This document shows, in pieces, positions 56,586 through 64,000 of a stretch of DNA of 64,000 nt. A program made the position numbers and the translations under genes. Under the pieces are notes generated by a model. It made no database searches and was not told the origin of the DNA. It saw only the letters and a program-made list of their open reading frames with translations. Within the stretch, counting starts at the first letter, position 1. The number at the start of each line of letters is the position of its first letter. Source of the stretch: Variovorax sp. J2L1-78 (GTDB lineage: Bacteria > Pseudomonadota > Gammaproteobacteria > Burkholderiales > Burkholderiaceae_C); the NCBI RefSeq assembly GCF_030317205.1, contig NZ_JASZYB010000003.1, positions 496,001-560,000 on the forward strand, given 5' to 3'.

Positions 56586-58991
56586 ATGATGAGTGAAAAC
56601 AAGCCACGTCTCGCGCTGGATCTGTACGTGCTGGCGCAAGGCGTCAAGACGGGCGTTTACCGGGTCTGCGACGAACTGTTCCCGCGGCTGGTCGAATCGT
56701 CGCGTTTCGAGCCGTGTTTCCTCGTCCGCGAGGGCGACGACACCAAGGCCGGTGCGTACCTCGCAACGAAGCAGTTGCCGGGCAGGCCGGTGGGCCGCGC
56801 GTCGACAACTGCCGACGCGGACATCCTGTTGTCGCCCTTCGGTGTCCCGCCCACCCCCTGGCTTTCCGACGACCGGGTGCTGAAGGCACACATCGTCTAC
56901 GACCTGATCGCCATCCACCGCCCCGACTACTTCAGCCGTGAAGCGGCCGATGAAGTTCGCAACATCATGTCGAGCCTCGACGAGCACACGGTGATCTTCG
57001 CGATCTCCGAGTACACGAAAAGGGAGCTGCTCGATCACCGGCCGGACCTTCGCCCGGAACAGGTCACGGTCATCCCGCTGGCCGCCGGCCCGTGGTTCAA
57101 GCCCTGCGACGATGCGGCCGAACGGGCGCGGATGCGCGCGGAGTACGCCATCCCGCCCGATGTGCCCTATGTCCTTAGTCTGGCGACGCTGGAGATCCGC
57201 AAGAACCTCGATCAGGTGGTGGGTGCCTATGTCGCCCACATGGAACAGCACCCGCACAGCGACCTGCATCTCGTGCTGGCGGGCATGTCGGGGTGGAAGC
57301 TCGAGAAGCTCGAGGGCGCGCTCGCGGCGGCGGGTCCGTGGCGTGACCGCATCGTGCTGACCGGCTTCGTCGACGACGCCGACCTGTCGGCGCTCTACAG
57401 CGACGCCCTGTGCTTCGTCTACCTCTCACGCTACGAAGGCTTCGGGCTTCCGCCCCTGGAGGCCATGGCGTGCGGGACGCCCGTCATCTGCGCGGACAAC
57501 TCGTCCTTGCCCGAGGTCGTAGCCGATGCCGGCCTGAGCTTCGACGCGGACGATGTGCCGGGCGTCGCCCGTGCCATCGAGCAGCTGGCGAACTCCGCAG
57601 AGCTCAGGGCCGACTTGTCGCGCAAGGGTCTTCGGCGCGCCGCATTGTTCAGTTGGGACCGCTGCGCGGACATCGTGGCAGAGACCTTGCTGGCGTCGCA
57701 CGCAGCCTATGCGGCGCTGCCGGCCCACAAGCGACGTCGGTCCGGACCATTGCCGGGTACGCCTGCATGGCAGGCGCAGGTGACCATCGACAGCTTGCCC
57801 ACCGCCAGCGTCTTCGGCTACCGCGACGGCAGCAGGGGCCCGGTATTCGTGGCCCACGACGCGCCGCCGGCCCCGGGTGGCGATCCTGCTTGGCCCGCCT
57901 GGGCCGACCGCCTGCCCGTGCAGGCCGGTGTGGCGCGTGTCGAAGGCGGGCGGCGCACGCAGGGGCATCTCAAGACGGGCGATGCCGCTCGACCGCTGGT
58001 GAGCTACGTCACCGTCGTGCGCAACAACACGGCCACGCTCGCCCGAACGCTCGACAGCGTGCAGCAGCAGACCTATGACAACGTCGAGCACATCGTGCTC
58101 GACGGCGCGTCGACCGACGGCACGCTCGACCTCATCCGCCGGTACGCCGATCGGCTCGACTACTTCGTGTCCGAGGCGGACGCGGGCCTGTACGACGCCA
58201 TCAACAAGGCCGTGCCGCTCGCGCGCGGGCAGCTGATCTGCATCCTCAATTCGGACGACTGGCTGGAGCCGGACGCGGCGGAGATCGCAGTGCGCCGCAT
58301 GCGCGAGGCACTTGACGGGCCGGCGCTCCTGCTGAGCGGTGCGCTGGTGCGCGAGGGCGCGGTGACGCATCCGTGGAGCCCTGCCTTCGTCCATCCCGGG
58401 TGCTACTTCACCTGTGCGAACGACTGCCACAACGCCATCTATGCCACGCGCGCGGCCTACGAGCGTTCTGGGCCTTACGACACTTCGTTCAGGATCGCGG
58501 CGGACTTCAAGTGGATCATGACCAGCCTCGACGCGGGCTCTGCCTTCGTCTACACGCAGGAGCCCACGGTCAACTACTCGATGGGCGGCACGTCAGGCGA
58601 CGTGCGGCAGCACAGCGTCGAATGCATGCGGGTCGTGAGCGAACGCTTTCCCTTCCTGTCGTCCGTGGAGGTCAGCGGGCTGTACCACTGCTTCTTCAGG
58701 CTGGCCGGTGCAGTCGCGCAGCAGCAGGGCGATCGTCCGGCCAACCACACGGCGTTCCTGCAGCGGGTCTTCGCCATGCATGAGCGCCGTCCCGACTTCC
58801 TGAGTGCGCTCAGCTGGGCGTCGATCGCGACGCTGGAGCACCCGGCGGATGTCGCGGCCCGTGCGGGCCCGCTGGTGCAAGGGAGCTCACAGTTGGGCGT
58901 CGTGATCAAGGCATCGGCCCGGAAGGCGCTGCTGCAGCATCCCCGTCTCTACGGGTTCGCCAAGCGCGGCTATCGCTGGCTGCGAGGGTGA
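56586..58991 (+). CDS. bifunctional glycosyltransferase: GT4 domain fused to GT2 domain
   Basis: An 801-residue protein. Residues 1 to about 385 form a GT-B family 4 enzyme: ALDLYVLAQGVKTGVYRVCD, YVLSLATLEIRKNLDQVVGA, FVYLSRYEGFGLPPLEAMAC and GTPVICADNSSLPEV. A linker of about 80 residues follows. Residues 470-700 form a GT-A family 2 enzyme: VSYVTVVRNNTATLARTLDS, HIVLDGASTDGTLDLIRRYA and LICILNSDDWLEPDA. Two catalytic domains suggest two successive sugars added to one acceptor, either a repeat-unit polymerase or a linker enzyme. The two adjacent ATG codons at 56586 and 56589 are both usable. It begins the plus-strand operon that includes fcl. Confidence 0.88.
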   Translation: MMSENKPRLALDLYVLAQGVKTGVYRVCDELFPRLVESSRFEPCFLVREGDDTKAGAYLATKQLPGRPVGRASTTADADILLSPFGVPPTPWLSDDRVLKAHIVYDLIAIHRPDYFSREAADEVRNIMSSLDEHTVIFAISEYTKRELLDHRPDLRPEQVTVIPLAAGPWFKPCDDAAERARMRAEYAIPPDVPYVLSLATLEIRKNLDQVVGAYVAHMEQHPHSDLHLVLAGMSGWKLEKLEGALAAAGPWRDRIVLTGFVDDADLSALYSDALCFVYLSRYEGFGLPPLEAMACGTPVICADNSSLPEVVADAGLSFDADDVPGVARAIEQLANSAELRADLSRKGLRRAALFSWDRCADIVAETLLASHAAYAALPAHKRRRSGPLPGTPAWQAQVTIDSLPTASVFGYRDGSRGPVFVAHDAPPAPGGDPAWPAWADRLPVQAGVARVEGGRRTQGHLKTGDAARPLVSYVTVVRNNTATLARTLDSVQQQTYDNVEHIVLDGASTDGTLDLIRRYADRLDYFVSEADAGLYDAINKAVPLARGQLICILNSDDWLEPDAAEIAVRRMREALDGPALLLSGALVREGAVTHPWSPAFVHPGCYFTCANDCHNAIYATRAAYERSGPYDTSFRIAADFKWIMTSLDAGSAFVYTQEPTVNYSMGGTSGDVRQHSVECMRVVSERFPFLSSVEVSGLYHCFFRLAGAVAQQQGDRPANHTAFLQRVFAMHERRPDFLSALSWASIATLEHPADVAARAGPLVQGSSQLGVVIKASARKALLQHPRLYGFAKRGYRWLRG

Positions 58992-58996
58992 ACCAC

Positions 58997-60115
58997 ATGG
59001 CGCGCATTGCCTATCTCGATCACTCCTTCCATCGCACCACCCGCTCGACCGAGTTCCTGCCGGAACTCCTGGTGCGCCATGGGCACGTCGTCGACTATTT
59101 CTGGGACGATGCCTGGCAGGGCGGCAAGCCCGTCGCATGGGAAGACGTGGCCTCGTATGACGTGGTGATCATGTTCCAGTCGTACTGCTTGCCCGAGAAG
59201 CGGTATTTCCGGGAGGCTCACCCGAACGTCGTCTACATCCCGATGCTCGACCAGTTCGGTCTCTGGCAGGGGCCGGTGTTCAACCTGTCGGCCTTCTGGG
59301 AACCGTTCCAGGGGTCGAAGGTGCTGAACTTCTCCAATGCCGTGCATGGCATGGCGACAGGCTTCGGTCTTGCGAGCCATTGCGTCCGGTATTACCAGCC
59401 GGTACGGGTTCTGCCCGCGCTGCCTCGGGAAGGCCTACACGGGTTCTTCTGGCTGCGCCGGGAGCAGCAGCTGCCCTGGAAGACGATCCGCCAGTTGCTG
59501 GGCGAGACGCGCTTCGACAGTTTTCATCTCCACCTAGCGACCGATCCGGGCACGCCGGCGGCCGAATTGCCATCGGCCGACGACATTGCGCGGTACCGCA
59601 TCACCACCTCCACCTGGTTCGAGAACAAGGCCGATCTGAATGCCGTGATGGAGAAGGCCAACGTCTACTTCGCGCCGCGTGTCGAAGAGGGCATCGGCCA
59701 GTCCTTCCTGGAGGCCATGGCCCGTGGGCAGTGCGTGGTCGCGCCCGACCAGGGCACGATGAACGAATACATCCTGCCTGGTGTGAATGGCCTGCTGTAC
59801 GACCTCCGGAGCCCGAAGCCGCTGGACTTTTCGGCTGCGGCGGTGCTCGGTGCGCAGGCCAAGGCGGGCACGGCGACCGGCCGTGCGATCTGGGAAGAAG
59901 CCGAGGCCGATTTGGTTCGCTTTATCCTCATGCCTGCAAAGGCGCTCTATGTCGGCAAGTATCAGCATGCCTTCGAAGGCGCCGGGCCCTCGACCCGTAC
60001 GCTGGCGTCTGGACTGCGCGGGCTGGCCCGGCGCAACGGACTCATCCGGTCCACGCGTTTCGTCTGGCATCCGATGCTGACGCTGGCCCGCCGGATCGGG
60101 GCGCGTCTGCGTTGA
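58997..60115 (+). CDS. glycosyltransferase, GT-B fold, family 4-like
   Basis: A 372-residue protein started at ATG 58997; a GTG at 58988 overlapping the previous stop is possible. The N-terminal half is unusual (IAYLDHSFHRTTRSTEFLPE; DYFWDDAWQGGKPVAWEDVA). The C-terminal half carries a donor-site motif, ANVYFAPRVEEGIGQSFLEA then MARGQCVVAPDQGTMNEYI and PGVNGLLYDL. The short N-terminal domain may bind a lipid or polymer acceptor. It follows the GT4-GT2 fusion within six bases and probably works in the same assembly step. Confidence 0.83.
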   Translation: MARIAYLDHSFHRTTRSTEFLPELLVRHGHVVDYFWDDAWQGGKPVAWEDVASYDVVIMFQSYCLPEKRYFREAHPNVVYIPMLDQFGLWQGPVFNLSAFWEPFQGSKVLNFSNAVHGMATGFGLASHCVRYYQPVRVLPALPREGLHGFFWLRREQQLPWKTIRQLLGETRFDSFHLHLATDPGTPAAELPSADDIARYRITTSTWFENKADLNAVMEKANVYFAPRVEEGIGQSFLEAMARGQCVVAPDQGTMNEYILPGVNGLLYDLRSPKPLDFSAAAVLGAQAKAGTATGRAIWEEAEADLVRFILMPAKALYVGKYQHAFEGAGPSTRTLASGLRGLARRNGLIRSTRFVWHPMLTLARRIGARLR

Positions 60116-60161
60116 GCGCGCAATACATCACCGAACTCGTTTCAAAGCATCTGGAACCCCT

Positions 60162-61118
60162 ATGAAGACAAAGAAGATATTCGTCGCTGGACATCGCGGC
60201 CTGGTCGGTTCAGCGACGCTGCGCGTTCTCGCAGGCCGTGCTGATTACGAGGTTCTAACCCGCACCCACGCCGAACTCGATCTGGAGGACCGCTCGGCCA
60301 CCCGCGCGTTCTTCCTCGAGCATCGACCCGACCACGTGGTCATGTGCGCAGCAAAAGTTGGCGGCATCCTGGCGAACGCGAGCTATCCCGTTGACTTCCT
60401 GCACAACAACCTGCGCATCCAGCTGAACGTGTTCGACGCCGCGCACGAGTCAGGCATCGACCGCATGATCTTCCTCGGCTCGTCGTGCATCTACCCGCGC
60501 GACTGCCCGCAGCCCATCAAGGAAGAGTACCTGTTGACCGGTCCACTGGAAGCCACCAACCGGCCCTACGCGCTGGCCAAGATCGCTGGGGTGGAATCCT
60601 GCTGGTCGTTCAACCGCCAGTACGGCACACACTACGTCGCGATGATGCCGACCAACATGTATGGCCCGGGTGACAACTACCACCCGGAAAACTCGCATGT
60701 GCTGCCGGCCCTGATCCGGCGCTTTCATGAGGCCAAGCGCAAGGCAGAGCCCTCGGTGGTGGTCTGGGGCTCCGGCAAGCCACGCCGGGAGTTCATGTAC
60801 TCGTCGGATCTGGGCGACGCGATCCTCTTCCTCCTGGACATGCCCGACGAGCGCTTCGCGGCACTGACGCATCCGGATTCGACCCCGCTGATCAACGTCG
60901 GTGTCGGCGAAGACGTGAGCATCCAGGAGGTCGCCGAACTGGTGAAGGCGACGGTCGGCTACCAAGGCGAGTTGAAACTCGACGCGACGAAGCCGGATGG
61001 AACGCCGCGCAAGCTGATGGACGTGAGCCGCCTGGCGGCATTGGGCTGGAAGGCGAAGACGCCGCTCGACGTCGGGCTGAAGCAAGCCTACGAGGACTTC
61101 GTGCATCACCATGGCTGA
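60162..61118 (+). CDS. fcl: GDP-L-fucose synthase (GDP-4-keto-6-deoxymannose epimerase/reductase)
   Basis: A 318-residue short-chain dehydrogenase of normal length. KKIFVAGHRGLVGSATLRVL carries the NADPH-binding motif, AAKVGGILANASYPVDFL and FLGSSCIYPRDCPQPI are Fcl signatures, and RPYALAKIAGVESC holds Tyr-xxx-Lys. With Gmd (55152-56189) it completes GDP-L-fucose from GDP-mannose. The two genes lie on opposite strands of the same locus. The stop overlaps the next glycosyltransferase gene by eight bases. Confidence 0.95.
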   Translation: MKTKKIFVAGHRGLVGSATLRVLAGRADYEVLTRTHAELDLEDRSATRAFFLEHRPDHVVMCAAKVGGILANASYPVDFLHNNLRIQLNVFDAAHESGIDRMIFLGSSCIYPRDCPQPIKEEYLLTGPLEATNRPYALAKIAGVESCWSFNRQYGTHYVAMMPTNMYGPGDNYHPENSHVLPALIRRFHEAKRKAEPSVVVWGSGKPRREFMYSSDLGDAILFLLDMPDERFAALTHPDSTPLINVGVGEDVSIQEVAELVKATVGYQGELKLDATKPDGTPRKLMDVSRLAALGWKAKTPLDVGLKQAYEDFVHHHG

Positions 61119-63261
61119 GAAGACCTTGCTGCGGGGGAGACTGAGGCAGGTCGTCAAGGGGGTCTACTGGACCGTGACACCCTGGTGGGTTCGGCAGCGT
61201 GTGCAGGCCTTGCGCGTGCGTTTTGCGGCCCGCGCGGTCGATGTCCAGGTGGCTTTTTGGATCGAGCGCGAGGAGGCGCGGATCGCGCTGCGCCGTCGCG
61301 GCAGGGCGGTCCCGGTGGTGCCTGGTTTCGACCTGTGCAACGACACCGAGGTGGCGCGCGCCGTGCAGGCTTCTGGTCGGTCAGTGTTTTCGTGGCCGCC
61401 TGTGCAGCCTGAAGACGTGACGGACCGATGGTCGGCAGCGCGATGGCTGATCGACCTGTGGCGTCGTCGCGCCGATGTGCGCGCCCGTTTTTCGGCAGCG
61501 TTCCTGGCGGGGGGCATCGAGCCCTTCGACGCATGGCTTCGGGGGGCGGCCCCCCAGGAATTCGGTCTGTCCGCCTCTGCCGTTCAGCATCTGGTCGATG
61601 CGTTGCATGCCGGGCTCGGCGCTCGGGCCCGCCAGGTATTCCTTGCCAGCGACGGGTTGATGGCGGTGCTCCCGCAGGGGTTGACACCCGTGGGGATGCG
61701 CGACCTGCTGCGCTGGTTCTCGGACCACGCCATGAACGATGCCGGTTTGCGCCCCGAGGAGGTGGCCTGGCTGTTCGTGGAGGCTTCGCAAGACCCGCGG
61801 CGCGAACTTATGCTGGCCTATTCCTTCGCGCCGGCCTGGCAACAGGCGCACCCCGACGGCATGACGGTGTTCGGCCGCGACGACTTCGCAACCTGGTTCG
61901 CGGCCGAGTACGGCGCCGTGGGCGACTGGGTGGATCCGTCCGGGTGGCCGGAATGGGAGACGCCAGCGCTGCAACTGCGCACCAGCTACTGGGCCCGCGA
62001 CGCGTGGCGCGCAGCGCATCCGAATGCGCTGCTGGACAAAGACGGCGCGCGCGCGTTGCTGGCGTGGTTGTCGTCGCCGGAAGCGGGGTTGTCGATGCCG
62101 CTGCGCGACTGGTGCCACCGACTCGACGCCGATGCCGTCGGCGCCGACATGACCCGGCTCGGCGCCAACGTCATCGGACATTTCTGTTATCCATCAGGGC
62201 TTCGCATCTCCGCCGAGTCGATGGTCAAGGGGATGGACCTGGCGGGCCTGTCGACCTCACTGCGCGACCTGTGGACGGACGTCAAGGACGACCCCCACCA
62301 TGTGGACTTCCGGGGCATGGAGTCCAATGACGTCACGATCATCCACGTGCAGCCCGAACCGTATTTCGGCGATGCCTTCCGGCGGGCGCAGTTGTTCCAG
62401 CGCAGCCCGCGGACGTACCGCATCGCCTACTGGTACTGGGAGTTCGATTCGATTCCCGAGTCGTGGGTCGAGCATGCGCGCCAGGTCGACGAGGTGTGGG
62501 CGGCCACCGAATTCGTCGCGCGCGGCTTGCGCGCGCGACTGTCCGTCCCGGTGCGCACGCTGTTTCCTGGCGTCAAGCTGGCACCCTACGAGAAGCGCGA
62601 ACGCGCGTACTTCGGCCTGAACGACGAGCCCTTCACCTTTCTCTTCATGTTCCACATGATGAGCGTGATGGAGCGCAAGAACCCGCTGGGGCTGATCCGT
62701 GCGTTCAAGACGGCCTTCCGCCCGGACGAGCCGGTGCGCCTGGTGCTCAAGAGCTCCTACGGCGATCGCCATCCCGCGCAACTGCAGGAACTGCGCGACG
62801 CCGCGGCCGGCGCCAACATCGTCGTGATCGACCAGGTCTACAGCCCCGACGACGTGCTGTCGCTCATGGACGCCTGCGATGCCTATGTGTCGCTCCATCG
62901 CAGCGAAGGCCTGGGCCTGACGATGGCAGAGGCCATGCTGATGGGCAAACCCGTGATCGCCACGAACTTCTCAGGCAACGTGGACTTCATGGACGACAGC
63001 AACAGCCTCCTCGTGCCCTACGAGCTGGTGAAGCTCGGTTGGCCGATCCCGCCTTACGACGGTCACCTGGAATGGGCCCAGCCCTCCGTCGAGCATGCGG
63101 CGCAGTACATGCGGCGCATGTACGACGATCAGGCCTGGGCCCGTGAACTCGGGGAGCGCGGCAGGCGCAGCGCGGAAACGAACCTGTCGCTCCACGCGGC
63201 AGGTGAGCGCATCGCCAAGCGGCTGGAAGAGATCAGGACGCTGCGGCGCGCACGCGCCTGA
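61111..63261 (+). CDS. large glycosyltransferase with C-terminal GT4 domain
   Basis: A 716-residue protein. Residues 1 to about 400 are not recognisable as a known domain; they are Arg- and Trp-rich and contain repeated short helical units such as DLLRWFSDHAMNDAGLRPEE and ALLAWLSSPEAGLSMPLRDW. Residues about 410-700 are a GT-B family 4 enzyme (HVQPEPYFGDAFRRAQLFQR; MMSVMERKNPLGLIRAFKTA; YVSLHRSEGLGLTMAEAMLM; GKPVIATNFSGNVDFM). The unknown front half may recognise the acceptor. It overlaps fcl and ends before a hairpin that also marks the end of the convergent exporter gene. Confidence 0.84.
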   Translation: MAEKTLLRGRLRQVVKGVYWTVTPWWVRQRVQALRVRFAARAVDVQVAFWIEREEARIALRRRGRAVPVVPGFDLCNDTEVARAVQASGRSVFSWPPVQPEDVTDRWSAARWLIDLWRRRADVRARFSAAFLAGGIEPFDAWLRGAAPQEFGLSASAVQHLVDALHAGLGARARQVFLASDGLMAVLPQGLTPVGMRDLLRWFSDHAMNDAGLRPEEVAWLFVEASQDPRRELMLAYSFAPAWQQAHPDGMTVFGRDDFATWFAAEYGAVGDWVDPSGWPEWETPALQLRTSYWARDAWRAAHPNALLDKDGARALLAWLSSPEAGLSMPLRDWCHRLDADAVGADMTRLGANVIGHFCYPSGLRISAESMVKGMDLAGLSTSLRDLWTDVKDDPHHVDFRGMESNDVTIIHVQPEPYFGDAFRRAQLFQRSPRTYRIAYWYWEFDSIPESWVEHARQVDEVWAATEFVARGLRARLSVPVRTLFPGVKLAPYEKRERAYFGLNDEPFTFLFMFHMMSVMERKNPLGLIRAFKTAFRPDEPVRLVLKSSYGDRHPAQLQELRDAAAGANIVVIDQVYSPDDVLSLMDACDAYVSLHRSEGLGLTMAEAMLMGKPVIATNFSGNVDFMDDSNSLLVPYELVKLGWPIPPYDGHLEWAQPSVEHAAQYMRRMYDDQAWARELGERGRRSAETNLSLHAAGERIAKRLEEIRTLRRARA

Positions 63262-63270
63262 CGCGCCATG

Positions 63271-63295
63271 GTCGAGCGCTGGCTCAGCGCTCGAC
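63271..63295. terminator. bidirectional hairpin between convergent genes
   Basis: GTCGAGCGCT (63271-63280) and AGCGCTCGAC (63286-63295) are perfect 10-base arms with a 5-base loop. It lies nine bases after the glycosyltransferase stop on the plus strand and overlaps the last codons of the exporter ATPase gene on the minus strand. There is no T run, so Rho-independent termination is plausible but not assured. Confidence 0.5.
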
Positions 63296-63985
63296 GATCC
63301 GCCCGTGCTCCAGGTGGATCACGCGGTTGCATTCCCGGGCGATCAGCTCGGGCGAGTGCGAGGCGAGCACCAGGATGCCGGACTTGGACACCACGTCCTT
63401 CATGCGTTGCTCGGCCTTGTGCGTGAAGTCGGCGTCGCCCACCGACAGCCACTCGTCCATCAGCAGGATGTCTGCCTGGACGCTGGTCGAGATCGAGAAC
63501 GCCAGCCGCATCAGCATGCCGGTGGAATAGGTGCGCACCGGCATGTTGACGTATTCGCCCAGCCCGCTGAACTCGCAGATCTCCGGCGTGAGCGCGTCGA
63601 TCTGCTTCTTGCTCATGCCCATGACCAGCCCGCGCAGCATGATGTTCTCGACGCCGGTCGCGTCCACCTCGATGCCCAGCGATGGGTCGATGAGGCTCGA
63701 CACCGTGCCCTGGCGGACGAACTCGCCGGACGACGGTTCGTAGACGCCGGCCAGCGCGCGCAGCAGCGTCGACTTGCCGGCGCCGTTGTGCCCGATCAGG
63801 CCCAGGCGGTCACCGCTGTTGAGTTCCAGGTCGATGCCGCTGAGCGCCTGGACCACGTTGACGCCGGTCTCCTTGCCGAAGCGCCCCCCGGTGACCGACG
63901 CCGCCAGCGTTTTCTTGAGCGACGCAGAACCGGCGCCGTAGATTGGGAAGTTGATCGAGACGTTCTTGAGGGAAATGAAAGCCAT
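63284..63985 (-). CDS. wzt: ABC transporter ATP-binding protein for polysaccharide/O-antigen export (Wzt/KpsT type)
   Basis: A 233-residue ATPase. Walker A is GHNGAGKS at residues 65-72, the ABC signature is YSTGMLMRLAFS and Walker B ILLMDEWLSVGD, followed by the switch histidine in LASHSPELI. The N-terminal segment ISLKNVSINFPIYGAGSASL is typical of the polysaccharide exporter branch. The protein lacks the C-terminal carbohydrate-binding domain of long Wzt proteins (about 400 residues), so it resembles KpsT or short Wzt. The permease gene (wzm) should lie just beyond 64000, since it normally precedes wzt. It moves a lipid-linked glycan across the inner membrane. Confidence 0.9.
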   Translation of the reverse strand: MAFISLKNVSINFPIYGAGSASLKKTLAASVTGGRFGKETGVNVVQALSGIDLELNSGDRLGLIGHNGAGKSTLLRALAGVYEPSSGEFVRQGTVSSLIDPSLGIEVDATGVENIMLRGLVMGMSKKQIDALTPEICEFSGLGEYVNMPVRTYSTGMLMRLAFSISTSVQADILLMDEWLSVGDADFTHKAEQRMKDVVSKSGILVLASHSPELIARECNRVIHLEHGRIVER

Positions 63986-64000
63986 GTTCTTTTTCTTTTA

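Noticed and set aside
1..64000. tRNA, rRNA or riboswitch genes
   Set aside because: Intergenic regions were scanned by eye for cloverleaf or conserved RNA motifs and none was convincing; a covariance-model search would be decisive.

Overview
This window looks like a chromosomal segment of a high-GC betaproteobacterium, most likely a Comamonadaceae member of the Variovorax type. That is an inference from codon usage, from the mix of families (LysE exporters, MocR regulator, granule-associated phasin, LivJ-type binding protein) and from a palindromic intergenic element of a kind I associate with this family. No rRNA, tRNA, CRISPR array or intact insertion sequence was seen.

Left part (1-21260), metabolism and transport. 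The window opens inside a phytase-like esterase gene. A histidine-phosphatase-like protein follows, divergent from a large type V autotransporter (1974-5951) with an extended signal peptide and a glycine-rich passenger. Next is a minus-strand block (5935-13380): a PLP-dependent threonine-dehydratase-like enzyme, three LysE-family exporters, an EamA exporter, an aminotransferase, a GST, a PhzF protein and a VOC protein. It faces a divergent MocR-type PLP regulator (13469-14899) with a repeat-containing putative operator. The arrangement suggests control of amino-acid or amine export and turnover. Further on are a branched-chain-amino-acid-type binding protein, a molybdopterin oxidoreductase, a palindromic repeat element, a lipoprotein metallopeptidase, acyl-CoA-binding protein, a TPR protein and a TetR regulator.

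Right part (21386-64000), a very large surface-polysaccharide locus. It supplies precursors for several nucleotide sugars: GDP-mannose (manC), dTDP-L-rhamnose (rmlBDAC), a CDP-6-deoxyhexose (rfbF, rfbG and an unassigned reductase, with no rfbH), GDP-L-fucose (gmd, fcl) and probably dTDP-Fuc4N or a relative (WecE-type transaminase plus a NeuD-type acetyltransferase). Three times it carries a GtrA-type membrane protein, a GtrB-type GT2 enzyme with C-terminal membrane helices, and large multi-spanning GT-C-like proteins. These look like three polyprenyl-phosphate-sugar decoration systems side by side. Other assembly genes include a GT4-GT2 fusion, a GT2 enzyme with tandem DUF4214-like repeats, several GT4 enzymes, two FkbM methyltransferases (one with a coiled-coil tail), two other methyltransferases, a PhyH-type oxygenase, WbqC and a beta-propeller glycosidase-like protein. 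The window ends with the ATPase of an ABC polysaccharide exporter (Wzt/KpsT type); its permease should lie just beyond base 64000.

A lower-GC island (about 36900-39845) with two unrecognised membrane-protein genes sits between a functional GT4 gene and a decayed copy of that gene's 3' end, which marks the locus as recently rearranged.
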